Shown here in pieces: positions 1-9,931 of a stretch of 64,000 bases of DNA (within the stretch, counting starts at the first letter, position 1; each line of letters opens with the position of its first letter). The stretch spans positions 1,488,001-1,552,000 of the forward strand of contig NZ_CP077800.1 in assembly GCF_019112525.1 (NCBI RefSeq), written 5' to 3'. The DNA comes from Modestobacter sp. L9-4. GTDB taxonomy: Bacteria > Actinomycetota > Actinomycetes > Mycobacteriales > Geodermatophilaceae. Made by a program: the position numbers and the translations under genes. The notes below the pieces were generated by a model. It was given only the letters and a program-made list of their open reading frames with translations, was not told where the DNA came from and did not search any database.

Positions 1-149
1 TGCTCCCCGGAGATCACCCGCACCGCGGAGACCAGCACGACCAGCCCGACCAGCAGGTAGGCCAGCTTGCGCGAGCGCGACCCGCCGAACACCCGGTCGG
101 TCAGCGTGCCGCGGCTCTGGGCCGCCGGCGTCTTCATCGCAGTGCTCAT
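1..149 (-). CDS. ABC transporter permease, nucleoside type (second permease), N-terminal fragment
   Basis: Only the first 49 codons lie in the window; the gene runs off the left edge. The start is an ATG at 149. The visible protein has a polar, basic N-terminus (MSTAMKTPAAQSRGTL) followed by the beginning of a hydrophobic segment (KLAYLLVGLVVLVSAVRVISG). It follows a BMP-type binding protein, a double ATPase and a first permease in the same direction, so it is most likely the second membrane subunit of the same nucleoside uptake system. A 28-codon frame (146..232) bridges it to the upstream permease by ATGA overlaps at both ends. The identification rests mainly on operon position. Confidence 0.75.
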   Translation of the reverse strand, partial: MSTAMKTPAAQSRGTLTDRVFGGSRSRKLAYLLVGLVVLVSAVRVISGE

Positions 150-232
150 CGCTCGACTCCGGTCTCGTTCCGCTCCTCGGTCGCTGGCGCTCCCTGCGAT
201 GCTCGCTCGACCGTCGTCCTCGGGACGCTCAT
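146..232 (-). other. 28-codon open frame bridging the two permease genes
   Basis: The frame starts with an ATG that overlaps the stop of the first permease (ATGA) and ends with a TGA that overlaps the ATG of the second permease (ATGA). The translation is polar and repetitive in Arg, Glu and Ala, with no domain. It may be only a translational bridge across an extragenic repeat-like sequence (GAGCGAGCATCGCAGG, GAGGAGCGGAACGAG), or chance. No ribosome binding site specific to it is clear. Confidence 0.3.
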
Positions 233-1479
233 GCCCCTGCTCCCTCACGGTGGTCGCTGCGGCCACCCTCGCCGGTGACGGTGCGCAGGCCTGCGCCGGT
301 GGCCGAGCCCGGGCCGTCGTCCGGCGGGGGGCCGCCGTCGGGACCCTGGCCGCCGCCGGTGCTGCCGTCACCGGTGCTCGGCGAGCTGACCGCGTTGCCG
401 CGCTCGGCCGAGCGGCGGGTGAGCCGGCGGGAGACCTCGTTGGCCACGACGACCGACAGCACGATCGTGCCCTGGATGATCGTGACGACCGAGGCCGGGA
501 TGTCGGCGAACTGCAGCGGGATCGCCGCCCGGTCCAGGAAGCCGAACAGCAGCGCGCCGAGCGCGATGCCGATCGGTGAGTTGCGGCCCAGCAGGGCCAC
601 CGCGATGCCCAGGAAGCCCAGGCCGGCGGTGAACTCGGTGCCGTAGTTGTGCTGGTCGCCCAGCAGGTCGGGCAGGCCGATCAGCCCGGCGATGGCCCCG
701 GAGATGAGCATCGTCTTGATGACCATGCCGCGGGCGTCGACACCGCTGGCGGTGGCCGCCGAGGGCGACAGGCCGCTGGCCCGCAGGTCGAAGCCGAAGC
801 GGGTGCGCTTGATCAGCACCGACACCACGACGCCCACCACGATCGCGACGAGCAGGAAGCCGTAGAGCTCGGTGCGGGGCTGGGCCAGGCCCAGGACCCG
901 CAGCAGGCCGTTCAGGCCGGGGAACCAGCCGGACTCGGGGATCTCGGCGGTCGTGACGATCTGGGCGCCCGGGGGGCTGCCCCGCAGCGGGCCGGTGAGC
1001 AGGAAGGAGGCGATGCCGAGCGCGATGAAGTTCAGCATGATCGAGCTGATCACCTCGCTGACGCCGCGGGTCACCTTGAGCACCGCGACGATGCCGGCCC
1101 AGATCGCGCCCACCGCCATCGCGACCACGATGATCAGCAGCACGTGCAGCGGGCCGGGCAGCGCGACCGCGGCACCCACCGCGGCGGCCAGGATCGTGGC
1201 GAGCCGGTACTGGCCCTCCACGCCGATGTTGAACAGGCCCATCCGGAACGCCACCGACACGGCGAGGCCGGCCAGGAACAGCGGCACGGCCCGGTTGAGG
1301 ACCACCACGATGGCCTGCGTCTGCTGCGCGGGGGTGTCGCCGAAGTCGAACATGACCCGGACGGCGTCGAACGGGTTCTCCCCGATCAGCCGGATGACGA
1401 CGCCGGAGATGACCAGGGCGACCACGATGGCCAGCACCGGCGCGAACAGCGACAGGCCGACCCGGCGGAGGACGGTCAT
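229..1479 (-). CDS. ABC transporter permease, nucleoside (BMP) type, first permease
   Basis: This 416-residue membrane protein should form half of the inner-membrane channel of a nucleoside importer. It starts MTVLRRVGLSLFAPVLAIVV and has many hydrophobic segments; FRMGLFNIGVEGQYRLAT is the conserved coupling-region signature of the BPD_transp_2/YufP-like permeases. The chosen ATG overlaps the stop of the upstream ATPase by 4 bp (ATGA), which supports the start. The C-terminal tail of about 70 residues is Gly/Pro/Asp-rich, low in complexity and probably cytoplasmic and disordered. Substrate is inferred from the linked BMP lipoprotein. Confidence 0.9.
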   Translation of the reverse strand: MTVLRRVGLSLFAPVLAIVVALVISGVVIRLIGENPFDAVRVMFDFGDTPAQQTQAIVVVLNRAVPLFLAGLAVSVAFRMGLFNIGVEGQYRLATILAAAVGAAVALPGPLHVLLIIVVAMAVGAIWAGIVAVLKVTRGVSEVISSIMLNFIALGIASFLLTGPLRGSPPGAQIVTTAEIPESGWFPGLNGLLRVLGLAQPRTELYGFLLVAIVVGVVVSVLIKRTRFGFDLRASGLSPSAATASGVDARGMVIKTMLISGAIAGLIGLPDLLGDQHNYGTEFTAGLGFLGIAVALLGRNSPIGIALGALLFGFLDRAAIPLQFADIPASVVTIIQGTIVLSVVVANEVSRRLTRRSAERGNAVSSPSTGDGSTGGGQGPDGGPPPDDGPGSATGAGLRTVTGEGGRSDHREGAGA

Positions 1480-3002
1480 GCCGCACCCGCCGTCGAGCCG
1501 GCGCCGGTCATGTGGGAACCGAGCTCCTCCGGTGTGAGCGAGGCCGGGTCCAGCGTGGCGACCAGCGCCCCGCGGAGCATGACGTGCAGCGTGTCCGACA
1601 GGCCGATCAGCTCGTCGAGGTCCGCCGAGACCAGCACGATCCCCATCCCCTCTGCGCGGGCGTCCTTGAGCAGTTCCCAGATGACCGACTGGGCGCCGAC
1701 GTCGACGCCACGGGTCGGGTGGGCGGCGATGAGCAGCCGCGGTGCGGCGCTCATCTCCCGCCCGACGATCAGCTTCTGCTGGTTGCCACCGGACAGCGCG
1801 ATCGCCGCGGTGTCCGGGCTCGGGGCCCGGACGTCGTACTCGCGCATGATCCGGGCGGTGTCGGCGCGGGCGCCCTTGCGGTCGATGAACGCGCCCTTGA
1901 CCGCCGGCGGGCGGGTCTGGTGGCCGAGGATGCGGTTCTCCCACAGCGGCGCGTCCAGCAGCATGCCCTGGCGGTGCCGGTCCTCGGGGATGAAGCCCAG
2001 GCCCTGCTCGCGGCGGCGGCGGGTCGTCCAGGCGGCGATGTCGTCGGAGCCCAGCACGATGCTGCCGGCGGCCAGCGGGCGCAGGCCCATGACCGCGTCG
2101 ACGAGCTCGGCCTGGCCGTTGCCCTCGACGCCGGCGATGCCGACCACCTCGCCCTCGCGGACGGTGAGCGAGACGTCGTCCACCAGCGCCCGGCCGCCGG
2201 GGGCGGCCACCGTCACCCCGCGCAGCTGCAGCACCGGGACGTCGCGGACGGTCGAGGTGCGGGTCTGCGGGGTGGGCAGCTCAGCGCCCACCATCAGCTC
2301 GGCCAGCTGCTTGGCCGACGTGGTCGCGGGGTCGGCGGTGCCCACGGTGGTGCCGCGGCGGATGACGGTGATGGAGTCGGCGACCTTGCGGACCTCGTCG
2401 AGCTTGTGCGAGATGAAGATGACCGTGAGGCCCTCGCGCTTGAGCTCGGCGAGGTTGCCGAACAGCTCGTCGACCTCCTGCGGGACCAGGACGGCGGTGG
2501 GCTCGTCCAGGATCAGCGTCTTCGCGCCCCGGTAGAGGACCTTGGCGATCTCCACGCGCTGGCGGTCGCCGACGCCGAGGTCCTCGACCAGGGTGTCGGG
2601 GTCCAGGCCGAGGGAGTACCGGTCGGAGATGTCGCGGATGCGGTGCCGCGCCTTCTCCCCGATCCCGTGCGCCTTCTCCGCGCCCAGGACGACGTTCTCC
2701 AGCACGGTCAGGTTGTCGGCGAGCATGAAGTGCTGGTGCACCATGCCGATCCCGGCGGTGATGGCGTCGGCCGGGCTGCGGAAGGTGACCGGGCGGCCGT
2801 CGACGAGGATCTCGCCCTCGTCGGGGCGGTGCATGCCGTAGAGGGTCTTCATCAGCGTCGACTTGCCGGCGCCGTTCTCCCCCACGATGGCGTGCACCTC
2901 ACCGCGGGCCACCCGCAGCTCGATGTCCTTGTTGGCCACCACACCGGGGAAGCGCTTGGTGATGCCGCGCAGCTCGACCGCGAGCGGTGCCGACTCGTTC
3001 AA
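1476..3002 (-). CDS. ABC transporter ATPase with two nucleotide-binding domains, nucleoside/sugar type
   Basis: A 508-residue tandem ATPase energises import through the two downstream permeases. The first domain has Walker A GENGAGKST, a GVGDRQRVEIAKVL signature and Walker B LILDEPTA. The second has a degenerate Walker A (GVEGNGQ), the signature LSGGNQQK and an LLIAAHPTRGVD Walker B. That asymmetry is typical of the RbsA/MglA/YufO class, where one site is catalytic. I place the start at a TTG (3002) preceded by GGAG; upstream codons do not look conserved. The gene follows the BMP lipoprotein after 190 bp that contain a terminator-like hairpin. Confidence 0.93.
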   Translation of the reverse strand: MNESAPLAVELRGITKRFPGVVANKDIELRVARGEVHAIVGENGAGKSTLMKTLYGMHRPDEGEILVDGRPVTFRSPADAITAGIGMVHQHFMLADNLTVLENVVLGAEKAHGIGEKARHRIRDISDRYSLGLDPDTLVEDLGVGDRQRVEIAKVLYRGAKTLILDEPTAVLVPQEVDELFGNLAELKREGLTVIFISHKLDEVRKVADSITVIRRGTTVGTADPATTSAKQLAELMVGAELPTPQTRTSTVRDVPVLQLRGVTVAAPGGRALVDDVSLTVREGEVVGIAGVEGNGQAELVDAVMGLRPLAAGSIVLGSDDIAAWTTRRRREQGLGFIPEDRHRQGMLLDAPLWENRILGHQTRPPAVKGAFIDRKGARADTARIMREYDVRAPSPDTAAIALSGGNQQKLIVGREMSAAPRLLIAAHPTRGVDVGAQSVIWELLKDARAEGMGIVLVSADLDELIGLSDTLHVMLRGALVATLDPASLTPEELGSHMTGAGSTAGAA

Positions 3003-3127
3003 CAGGATCTCCAGGGTGCCGGGGTGGACGCGGGACCAGAGGTGGGCGCGGGAGACGGGGACAGGACGTCCTCCGGCCGCAGGCGGGCCGGACGTGGTCC
3101 GACGCGCAGACGGTACACACGGAAAAC

Positions 3128-3165
3128 GGCGGGCCCGGTGGCGTGTGCCGCCACCGGAACCCGCC
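3128..3165 (-). terminator. Hairpin with T-tract between binding protein and ATPase genes
   Basis: On the minus strand a GC-rich stem (GGCGGG..CCGGTGGCG paired with CGCCACCGG..CCCGCC, small internal mismatch, loop near CACA) is followed directly by GTTTTCC. It lies just after the stop of the BMP lipoprotein and before the ATPase. It could give partial termination, so that more binding protein than transporter is made. Confidence 0.6.
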
Positions 3166-3192
3166 GCGTCCGCAGCGCTGCGTGCGAGTCGA

Positions 3193-4284
3193 TCAGGGAG
3201 CCGTGGGGACCTTGATCGCGCCGGACTTGATCTGGTCGGCGTAGTCGTCGATCTGCGGCTTGATGTCGTCGATGAAGCCACCGCTGTAGGACAGGCCCAC
3301 ACCGTCGGTCGACAGGTCGTTGACGACGTCGGCGCCGCCCTTGGCCTTGCCCTCGCTGAAGTCGGTGATGAAGCCCTGGACGGCGTTGTCGACCCGCTTC
3401 AGCATCGAGGTGATGATGACGGCCTTCTGCGCCGGGTCGTCGACCGTCTGGTACTGGTCGGAGTCGACGCCGATGGCCTTCTTGCCCGAGGCGGCAGCGG
3501 CGGTGAAGACACCGCCACCGGAGGCACCGGCGGCGTGGTAGACCACGTCGGCGCCGGAGTCGAAGATGCCCTGGGCCACGATCTGGCCGCGCGCGGGGTC
3601 GGAGAACCCGGAGAAGTCACCGGCCGGGGAGATGTACTTGACGTCGACGGTGATGCCCGGCTTGGCGGCCTCGGCACCGGCGGCGAAGCCGGCCTGGAAG
3701 GTCTGGATCAGCGGGGTCTCGACGCCGCCGACGAAGCCCACGTGGTTCGCCTCGGACTTCAGGGCCGCGGCCGCGCCGGCCAGGAACGACCCCTGCTCCG
3801 AGGCGAACTGCAGGCCGGTGACGTTGCCGGCGCCCAGCGGCTTGCCGTCGGCGTCCAGGCCGCTGGAGTCGACGATCGCGAACGTGGTGTCCGGGAAGTC
3901 GCTGGCGATGTCGCTGATGATGTCGCCGTAGGCGAACCCGACCGCGATGACCGGGTTGAAGCCCTGCTCGGCCAGCTGCGAGAGCAGCTCGGGCCGGTTG
4001 GAGGCGTCCTCGTTGGGGGTGAGCTCGCGCAGGTCGCCGCCGAGCTCCTTGACCGCGTTCTCGACGCCCAGGTAGGCGGAGTCGTTGAACGAGTTGTCGC
4101 CGCGGCCGCCGGTGTCGTAGGCCAGGCCGACCTTGAGGTCACCGCTCGCGCTGCTCCCGGCGGCGCCGCCGGCGCTGCCGCTGCTGGCGGTCCCGCCGCT
4201 GGTCTCGTCACTGGCACAGGCCGACAGGGCCATGCCACCGGCCAGCAGCAGTGCTGCGGCCTTGATCCCACGCGCTCGGCGCAA
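3193..4284 (-). CDS. BMP family nucleoside-binding lipoprotein (PnrA/TmpC-like)
   Basis: This 363-residue protein is the extracytoplasmic substrate receptor of the adjacent ABC importer; characterised relatives bind purine nucleosides. The N-terminus has basic residues, a hydrophobic stretch and a lipobox LSAC, so the mature protein is a lipoprotein anchored through that Cys. The body carries the family's DTGGRGDNSFNDSA, GFAYGD and VGFVGGVETPL motifs. The start is a TTG at 4284 with GGAG seven bases upstream; longer in-frame extensions are low-complexity and unlikely. It is the first gene of a transporter operon reading leftwards. Confidence 0.93.
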   Translation of the reverse strand: MRRARGIKAAALLLAGGMALSACASDETSGGTASSGSAGGAAGSSASGDLKVGLAYDTGGRGDNSFNDSAYLGVENAVKELGGDLRELTPNEDASNRPELLSQLAEQGFNPVIAVGFAYGDIISDIASDFPDTTFAIVDSSGLDADGKPLGAGNVTGLQFASEQGSFLAGAAAALKSEANHVGFVGGVETPLIQTFQAGFAAGAEAAKPGITVDVKYISPAGDFSGFSDPARGQIVAQGIFDSGADVVYHAAGASGGGVFTAAAASGKKAIGVDSDQYQTVDDPAQKAVIITSMLKRVDNAVQGFITDFSEGKAKGGADVVNDLSTDGVGLSYSGGFIDDIKPQIDDYADQIKSGAIKVPTAP

Positions 4285-4587
4285 GACGTTCTCCTTCTCT
4301 CGGTGGGCCCGTCCGACGGTCGTCGGCCGCGCCCCGGTGCGGTGGATCGTGCTGTCCCCCGCCGTCCGGCGCCGCTGATCGAGCGGCGCGCCCTGGCGAC
4401 GGCGACCCAGGCACGCTAACTGCGGGCCCAGCCCAGATGACCCCCCGGAGAACGGATAGAGACCCGATCGTTGCCAACGGGCAACACCGCACACACAGGA
4501 GGCCCGGGTTCGTGAGACGGCGCCCACACCCTGCAGGCGGACCGGTCCGTCCGGGCCGTCCCGGGCGTGGCGGGTTAGCGTCCGGTC
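4285..4587. promoter_or_regulatory. Divergent intergenic region with inverted repeat GTTGCC-N4-GGCAAC
   Basis: This 303-bp gap separates the divergent BMP transporter operon and the carboxypeptidase gene, so it should hold promoters for both. The clearest element is a 6-bp inverted repeat, GTTGCC AACG GGCAAC, at 4470..4485, a plausible operator for a dimeric repressor. No consensus promoter hexamers could be assigned with confidence. Confidence 0.4.
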
Positions 4588-5910
4588 ATGCGTCCGCTCC
4601 CGCCCCTGCGCCGGCCGACCGCCGTGCTGCTCGTGGCCGGGGCCGTGCTCCTCGGCGCCGCCGGCCCTGCCGCGGCCGACACCGCGCGGCCGGCGGTCGA
4701 CCCCTCGGCCCCCACCCCGACCTCGCCCTTCCCCGGTCCGCCGCCGCAGGGGTCGGCCCCTGACGGCAGCACCGTCGGCGGTCCCCGCCTGGCCACCCGC
4801 GACATGGTGACCGTGGACGGCGCCCCGGCGGTGCCCGAGGGCATCGACGCCCGCGGCTGGCTGGTGGCCGACGCCACCACCGGGGAGGTGCTCGGCGCCC
4901 GCGACCCGCACGGCCGGTACTACCCGGCCAGCACGCTGAAGACGCTGACGCTGCTCACCCTGGCCCCCCGGCTCGACCACGCGCAGGAGGTCGAGGGCAC
5001 CGTCGAGGACGAGGCGATCGAGGGCAGCCGGGTGGGGCTGGTGAGCGGCGGCCGGTACTCGGTCGACCTGCTGTTCCGGGCGCTGGTGATGCAGTCGGGC
5101 AACGACGCGGCCAACGCCCTGGCCCGCACGGCCGGCGGGGTGCCCGCCACGCTGGCCGCGATGAACAGCACGGCGTCCGCGCTGGGCGCCTTCGACACCG
5201 TCGCCGGGACGCCGTCCGGGCTCGACGTCGCCGGCCAGTCGTCCTCGCCCTACGACCTGGCCCTCATCATGCGGCGACTGGTCGAGGACCCCTACACCCG
5301 CGACGTGCTGCAGACCCGGGTCGCCGACATCCCCGGCGTCCCCGGTGGCGCCACGGGCTACCAGATCCAGAACCAGGACAGCCTGCTCGCCGACTACCCC
5401 GGCACGCTGGGCGGCAAGACCGGGTTCACCGACGCCGCCCGGCACACCTTCGTCGCCGCGGCCGAGCGCGACGGCCGCCGGCTGGTGGTGAGCCTGATGC
5501 AGGCCGAGCGCCGTCCGGTGCCCGAGCTGGAGCAGGCGCGGCGGCTGCTGGACTGGGGCTTCGCCACCCCGGCCGGCGCGTCGGGGGTGGGCCGGCTGGT
5601 CGACCCGGCCGAGGCCGCCACGCTCACCGATCCCCCGACGCCCACGCCGTCGCCCACCTCGGCGGCGCCGGCCACCACCGCCGCACCGGCCGCGCCCCAG
5701 GTCGCGAGCCCGCCCGTCCCGCCGGCGGCCGGCGAGAACCCGCTGGTGCCGGTCGGACTGGGCGCCGGTGCCCTGGTGGTCGTGGCCGCCACGCTGCTGG
5801 GACGGCGCCGTGCCCGGCGCCCGGTGCCGGCCGGCGACAGCGGCGCCGCGGTCAGGCGTCCTCCGTCGGACGACCGCTCCCGGCCGCCCGCCGGGCCCAC
5901 GAGCGGCTGA
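4588..5910 (+). CDS. D-alanyl-D-alanine carboxypeptidase (peptidase S11), membrane-anchored
   Basis: This enzyme trims the terminal D-Ala from peptidoglycan stem peptides outside the cytoplasmic membrane. All three penicillin-binding motifs are present: S115-T-L-K118, S170-G-N172 and K277-T-G279. A signal peptide ends near AAGPAAADTA, and the C-terminus has a Pro/Thr/Ala-rich linker, one membrane segment (PVGLGAGALVVVAATLL) and a basic tail, giving a secreted enzyme tethered at both ends or at the C-terminus. At 440 residues it fits DacA/DacB of actinobacteria. Its last 59 bp overlap tail-to-tail with the next gene on the opposite strand. Confidence 0.93.
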   Translation: MRPLPPLRRPTAVLLVAGAVLLGAAGPAAADTARPAVDPSAPTPTSPFPGPPPQGSAPDGSTVGGPRLATRDMVTVDGAPAVPEGIDARGWLVADATTGEVLGARDPHGRYYPASTLKTLTLLTLAPRLDHAQEVEGTVEDEAIEGSRVGLVSGGRYSVDLLFRALVMQSGNDAANALARTAGGVPATLAAMNSTASALGAFDTVAGTPSGLDVAGQSSSPYDLALIMRRLVEDPYTRDVLQTRVADIPGVPGGATGYQIQNQDSLLADYPGTLGGKTGFTDAARHTFVAAAERDGRRLVVSLMQAERRPVPELEQARRLLDWGFATPAGASGVGRLVDPAEAATLTDPPTPTPSPTSAAPATTAAPAAPQVASPPVPPAAGENPLVPVGLGAGALVVVAATLLGRRRARRPVPAGDSGAAVRRPPSDDRSRPPAGPTSG

Positions 5911-6955
5911 CCAGCCGGCTGACCAGCGCCCCCGCCGCGGCGCCGACCCCGAGCAGCCCCAGCGCCAGCCGCACCGGCGAGGGGCCGGGACCGCGCTCGT
6001 CGACGAGGGCCACCTCCGGCAGCGGGGTGGGCCCGGCCGGCCCGTGCGGGACGAGGGTGTGCGCGTGCTCGATGGAGCGGATCGTCGCCGTCCACGAGGC
6101 GGTGTAGAAGGCGAACCGGGCGACCACGTTGATCCACACCACCAGCCCGACGAAGCTGCCCAGCGTCTGCGCGGTGACGTTCTGCCCGATCCGGCCCAGG
6201 TACCAGTTGCCCACCAGCTTGAGCACCTCGAACCCGACCGCGCCGAACACCGCCCCCGGGAGCAGCTGGCGGACGCCGAACGGGTTGCCGGGCACGCCCT
6301 TGAGCACCCACAGGAACACCAGGGTGTCGCCGATCAGCGCCAGCCCGATGGCCAGGGCGCCGGTGAGCAGGAAGGCGCCGGGTCGCTCGGCGAGGCCGAG
6401 TGCGTCCAGCACCCGCGCGGACGCCGCCGTCGCCGCGGTGGTCAGCGCGATGCTCAGCGCACCGGCCGCACCCAGCCCGAGCAGGGCACCGAGGTCCTTC
6501 AGCCGGTCGCCGAGGAAGTCCGGCGGGTCGGGACGGCCGCGCCACACGACGTCCATGCCGACCCGCAGCTTGTCCATCGCGCCCAGCCCGACGAGCAGGA
6601 AGCCGGCCAGGCCGACCACCCCGAAGGTGCCGGCGGCATCGACCGCGCCGTTGACCTGCTCGGCGAGCTGGCGGCCGGTGTCTCCGGGGACGGCGTCCCG
6701 GATGCCGCGCACCAGCTGGTCCTCCAGCAGCGGGTCGCCGCGCAGGACGAACCCGGCGACCGCGGCGACCAGCAGCACGACCGGGAAGAGCGCCAGGAAG
6801 ACGTAGTAGGTGACCCCGGCGGCCAGGACGTCGCCCTGCGCCCGGTTGTAGTGCCCGCCGGCGTGCACCAGGTGGTCCAGCCACGGACGGCGGTCGCGCT
6901 GGCGCCGCAGCAGCGCCCGGCCGGCGCCCACCACCCGGCCGACGGGGTTGCTCAC
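5852..6955 (-). CDS. YihY/BrkB family integral membrane protein
   Basis: A 367-residue protein with about six hydrophobic segments. The DVLAAGVTYYVFLALFPVVL region near residue 45 is the diagnostic YihY/virulence-factor BrkB signature. It starts with GTG at 6955. The family is widespread but its molecular role is not settled; older annotations as ribonuclease BN are considered wrong. The 3' end overlaps the carboxypeptidase gene by 59 bp in convergent orientation, so both C-terminal tails are encoded by the same DNA. The last 30 residues are Arg/Ser-rich and cytoplasmic. Confidence 0.88.
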   Translation of the reverse strand: MSNPVGRVVGAGRALLRRQRDRRPWLDHLVHAGGHYNRAQGDVLAAGVTYYVFLALFPVVLLVAAVAGFVLRGDPLLEDQLVRGIRDAVPGDTGRQLAEQVNGAVDAAGTFGVVGLAGFLLVGLGAMDKLRVGMDVVWRGRPDPPDFLGDRLKDLGALLGLGAAGALSIALTTAATAASARVLDALGLAERPGAFLLTGALAIGLALIGDTLVFLWVLKGVPGNPFGVRQLLPGAVFGAVGFEVLKLVGNWYLGRIGQNVTAQTLGSFVGLVVWINVVARFAFYTASWTATIRSIEHAHTLVPHGPAGPTPLPEVALVDERGPGPSPVRLALGLLGVGAAAGALVSRLVSRSWARRAAGSGRPTEDA

Positions 6956-7004
6956 CGGGCCGCGCCCCGGGGGTGCGGTGCGGGCCCGGGCGGCGTCGGC
7001 CGGG

Positions 7005-8644
<1,640 letters not shown>

Positions 8645-9870
8645 TCAGGCTCCGGGGACGCCGGCCGCAGCGCTGGTCAGGACGTCGTCCAGCGCGCCGA
8701 GGAAGACGTCGTCCTCGCTCCTGCTGCCCACGGTGACGCGCAGCCCCTCGCCGGGGAACGGCCGGGTGATGACCGCGCGGGCCTCCAGGGCGGCGGCGAC
8801 CTCCACGGTGCGCTCGCCCAGCGGCAGCCACACGAAGTTGGCCTGGCTGTCGGCGACGGCCAGGCCGCGCTCGCGCAGTGCCGCGGTGAGCCGGGTGCGC
8901 TCGGTGGTGACCGAGGCGACGCGCTCGCGCACCTCGTCCTCGCTGGCCAGGGCGGCGACCGCGGCGGCCTGCGCCAGCGTCGAGACGCTGAAGGGCACCA
9001 GGGTGCGGCGGACGGCGTCGGCGACCGCCGGGTCCTCGGCCAGCAGGTAGCCCACCCGCAGCCCCGCCAGCCCCCACGCCTTGGAGAAGGTGCGCAGCAC
9101 GGCGACGTTGGGGCGCCCGCGCATCAGCTCCACGCCGTCGGGGACGTCGGGGTCGGTGACGAACTCGCGGTAGGCCTCGTCCAGCACGACCAGGGTGTCG
9201 GCGGGGACGGTGTCCAGGAACGTCTCCAGCTCCTCTCTTCTCCCCCTCCTACCTTATTTTAATTACTTTATTCCTCCTTCCCCCCTGCCTTTTTCACACT
9301 ACTACCTCTTCTTTCCCCTCTCTTTCTTTCTCCTTTTTCTTCCTACTCTCCCTTTCTTTCCTTTCCCATCTTCACCATCTTTATCTTCACCTTCTACTTT
9401 CCCTCATTTTACTCACTTTCTCTCACCTCATTATAATTCTCTACTAATCCTTCCTTCTCATTCTTAACTTTAACGCCCTCTTTTCAACTATCCACCCCTC
9501 CCCCTCTCGCTCCAGCGCCTTCCCTATCCTTCTCCTCCCCCCTCCCTTCTCCCATTTCAGAAAGATTTATACCCCAGATCTCTGTGTCACACTGCGCCCG
9601 CTGTCTTTCTCCCCCCCTTTCCTTATATTTACTTCTCTATTATTACCCCCTTTCTCCTCTCCGCCTTTTTCCTTATTTCTCTCTTTTCTTCGTTTTGTGT
9701 GATGTGTGTGTGATAGAGAGTTTCTTGTGTGTGTTGTTTACTCGCACTCCGCGCCACACTCGCACTCTCACACGCACGCTTGACTCTCACGTATCGCGGG
9801 CCAGGTCGGCGGCGTTGCGGCCGGGCCGGTAGGCCGGCATGGCGGCCACGGCGGGACGTGCGCTGACCAC
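8645..9870 (-). pseudogene. HisC-like (aromatic/histidinol-phosphate) aminotransferase, interrupted by a low-complexity block
   Basis: The gene begins with an AGGAGGAG site and a GTG at 9870. Twenty-six codons (9793..9870) read VSARPAVAAMPAYRPGRN and onward, typical of actinobacterial Pat/HisC N-termini, then hit a TGA at the edge of foreign-looking sequence. The reading resumes near 9235 and continues to 8645 with the second half of a fold-type I PLP enzyme: [10 protein letters not shown], then the PLP lysine in [16 protein letters not shown], and the carboxylate-binding Arg in GLRVTVG. The segment that should encode roughly residues 27-150 is missing and 557 bp of G-poor sequence stands in its place. 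Either the gene is broken or the assembly is wrong here; as given it cannot make a complete enzyme. Confidence 0.85.
9236..9792. other. G-poor, pyrimidine-rich low-complexity block, unlike the rest of the window
   Basis: From 9241 to 9540 the plus strand holds only five G in 300 bases, against the very GC-rich surroundings. The last part changes to GTGTGT and CACACTCGCACTCTCACAC-like repeats before normal sequence resumes at about 9793. Open frames in it are compositional (Leu/Pro/Phe/Ser strings) and not credible genes. The edges fall inside an aminotransferase gene. It looks like low-quality read sequence or a mis-joined contig end, but a real insertion cannot be excluded from sequence alone. 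Confidence 0.85.
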
Positions 9871-9931
9871 GGGGCTCCTCCTGAGCGCGGTGTGGCCGCA
9901 TCCCGGGCGGGGCGCTGTCTAGGCTCGCACC

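Noticed and set aside
9195-9832. Open frames inside the low-complexity block
   Set aside because: They are strings of Leu, Pro, Phe and Ser caused by the base composition, without codon bias, start signals or domains.
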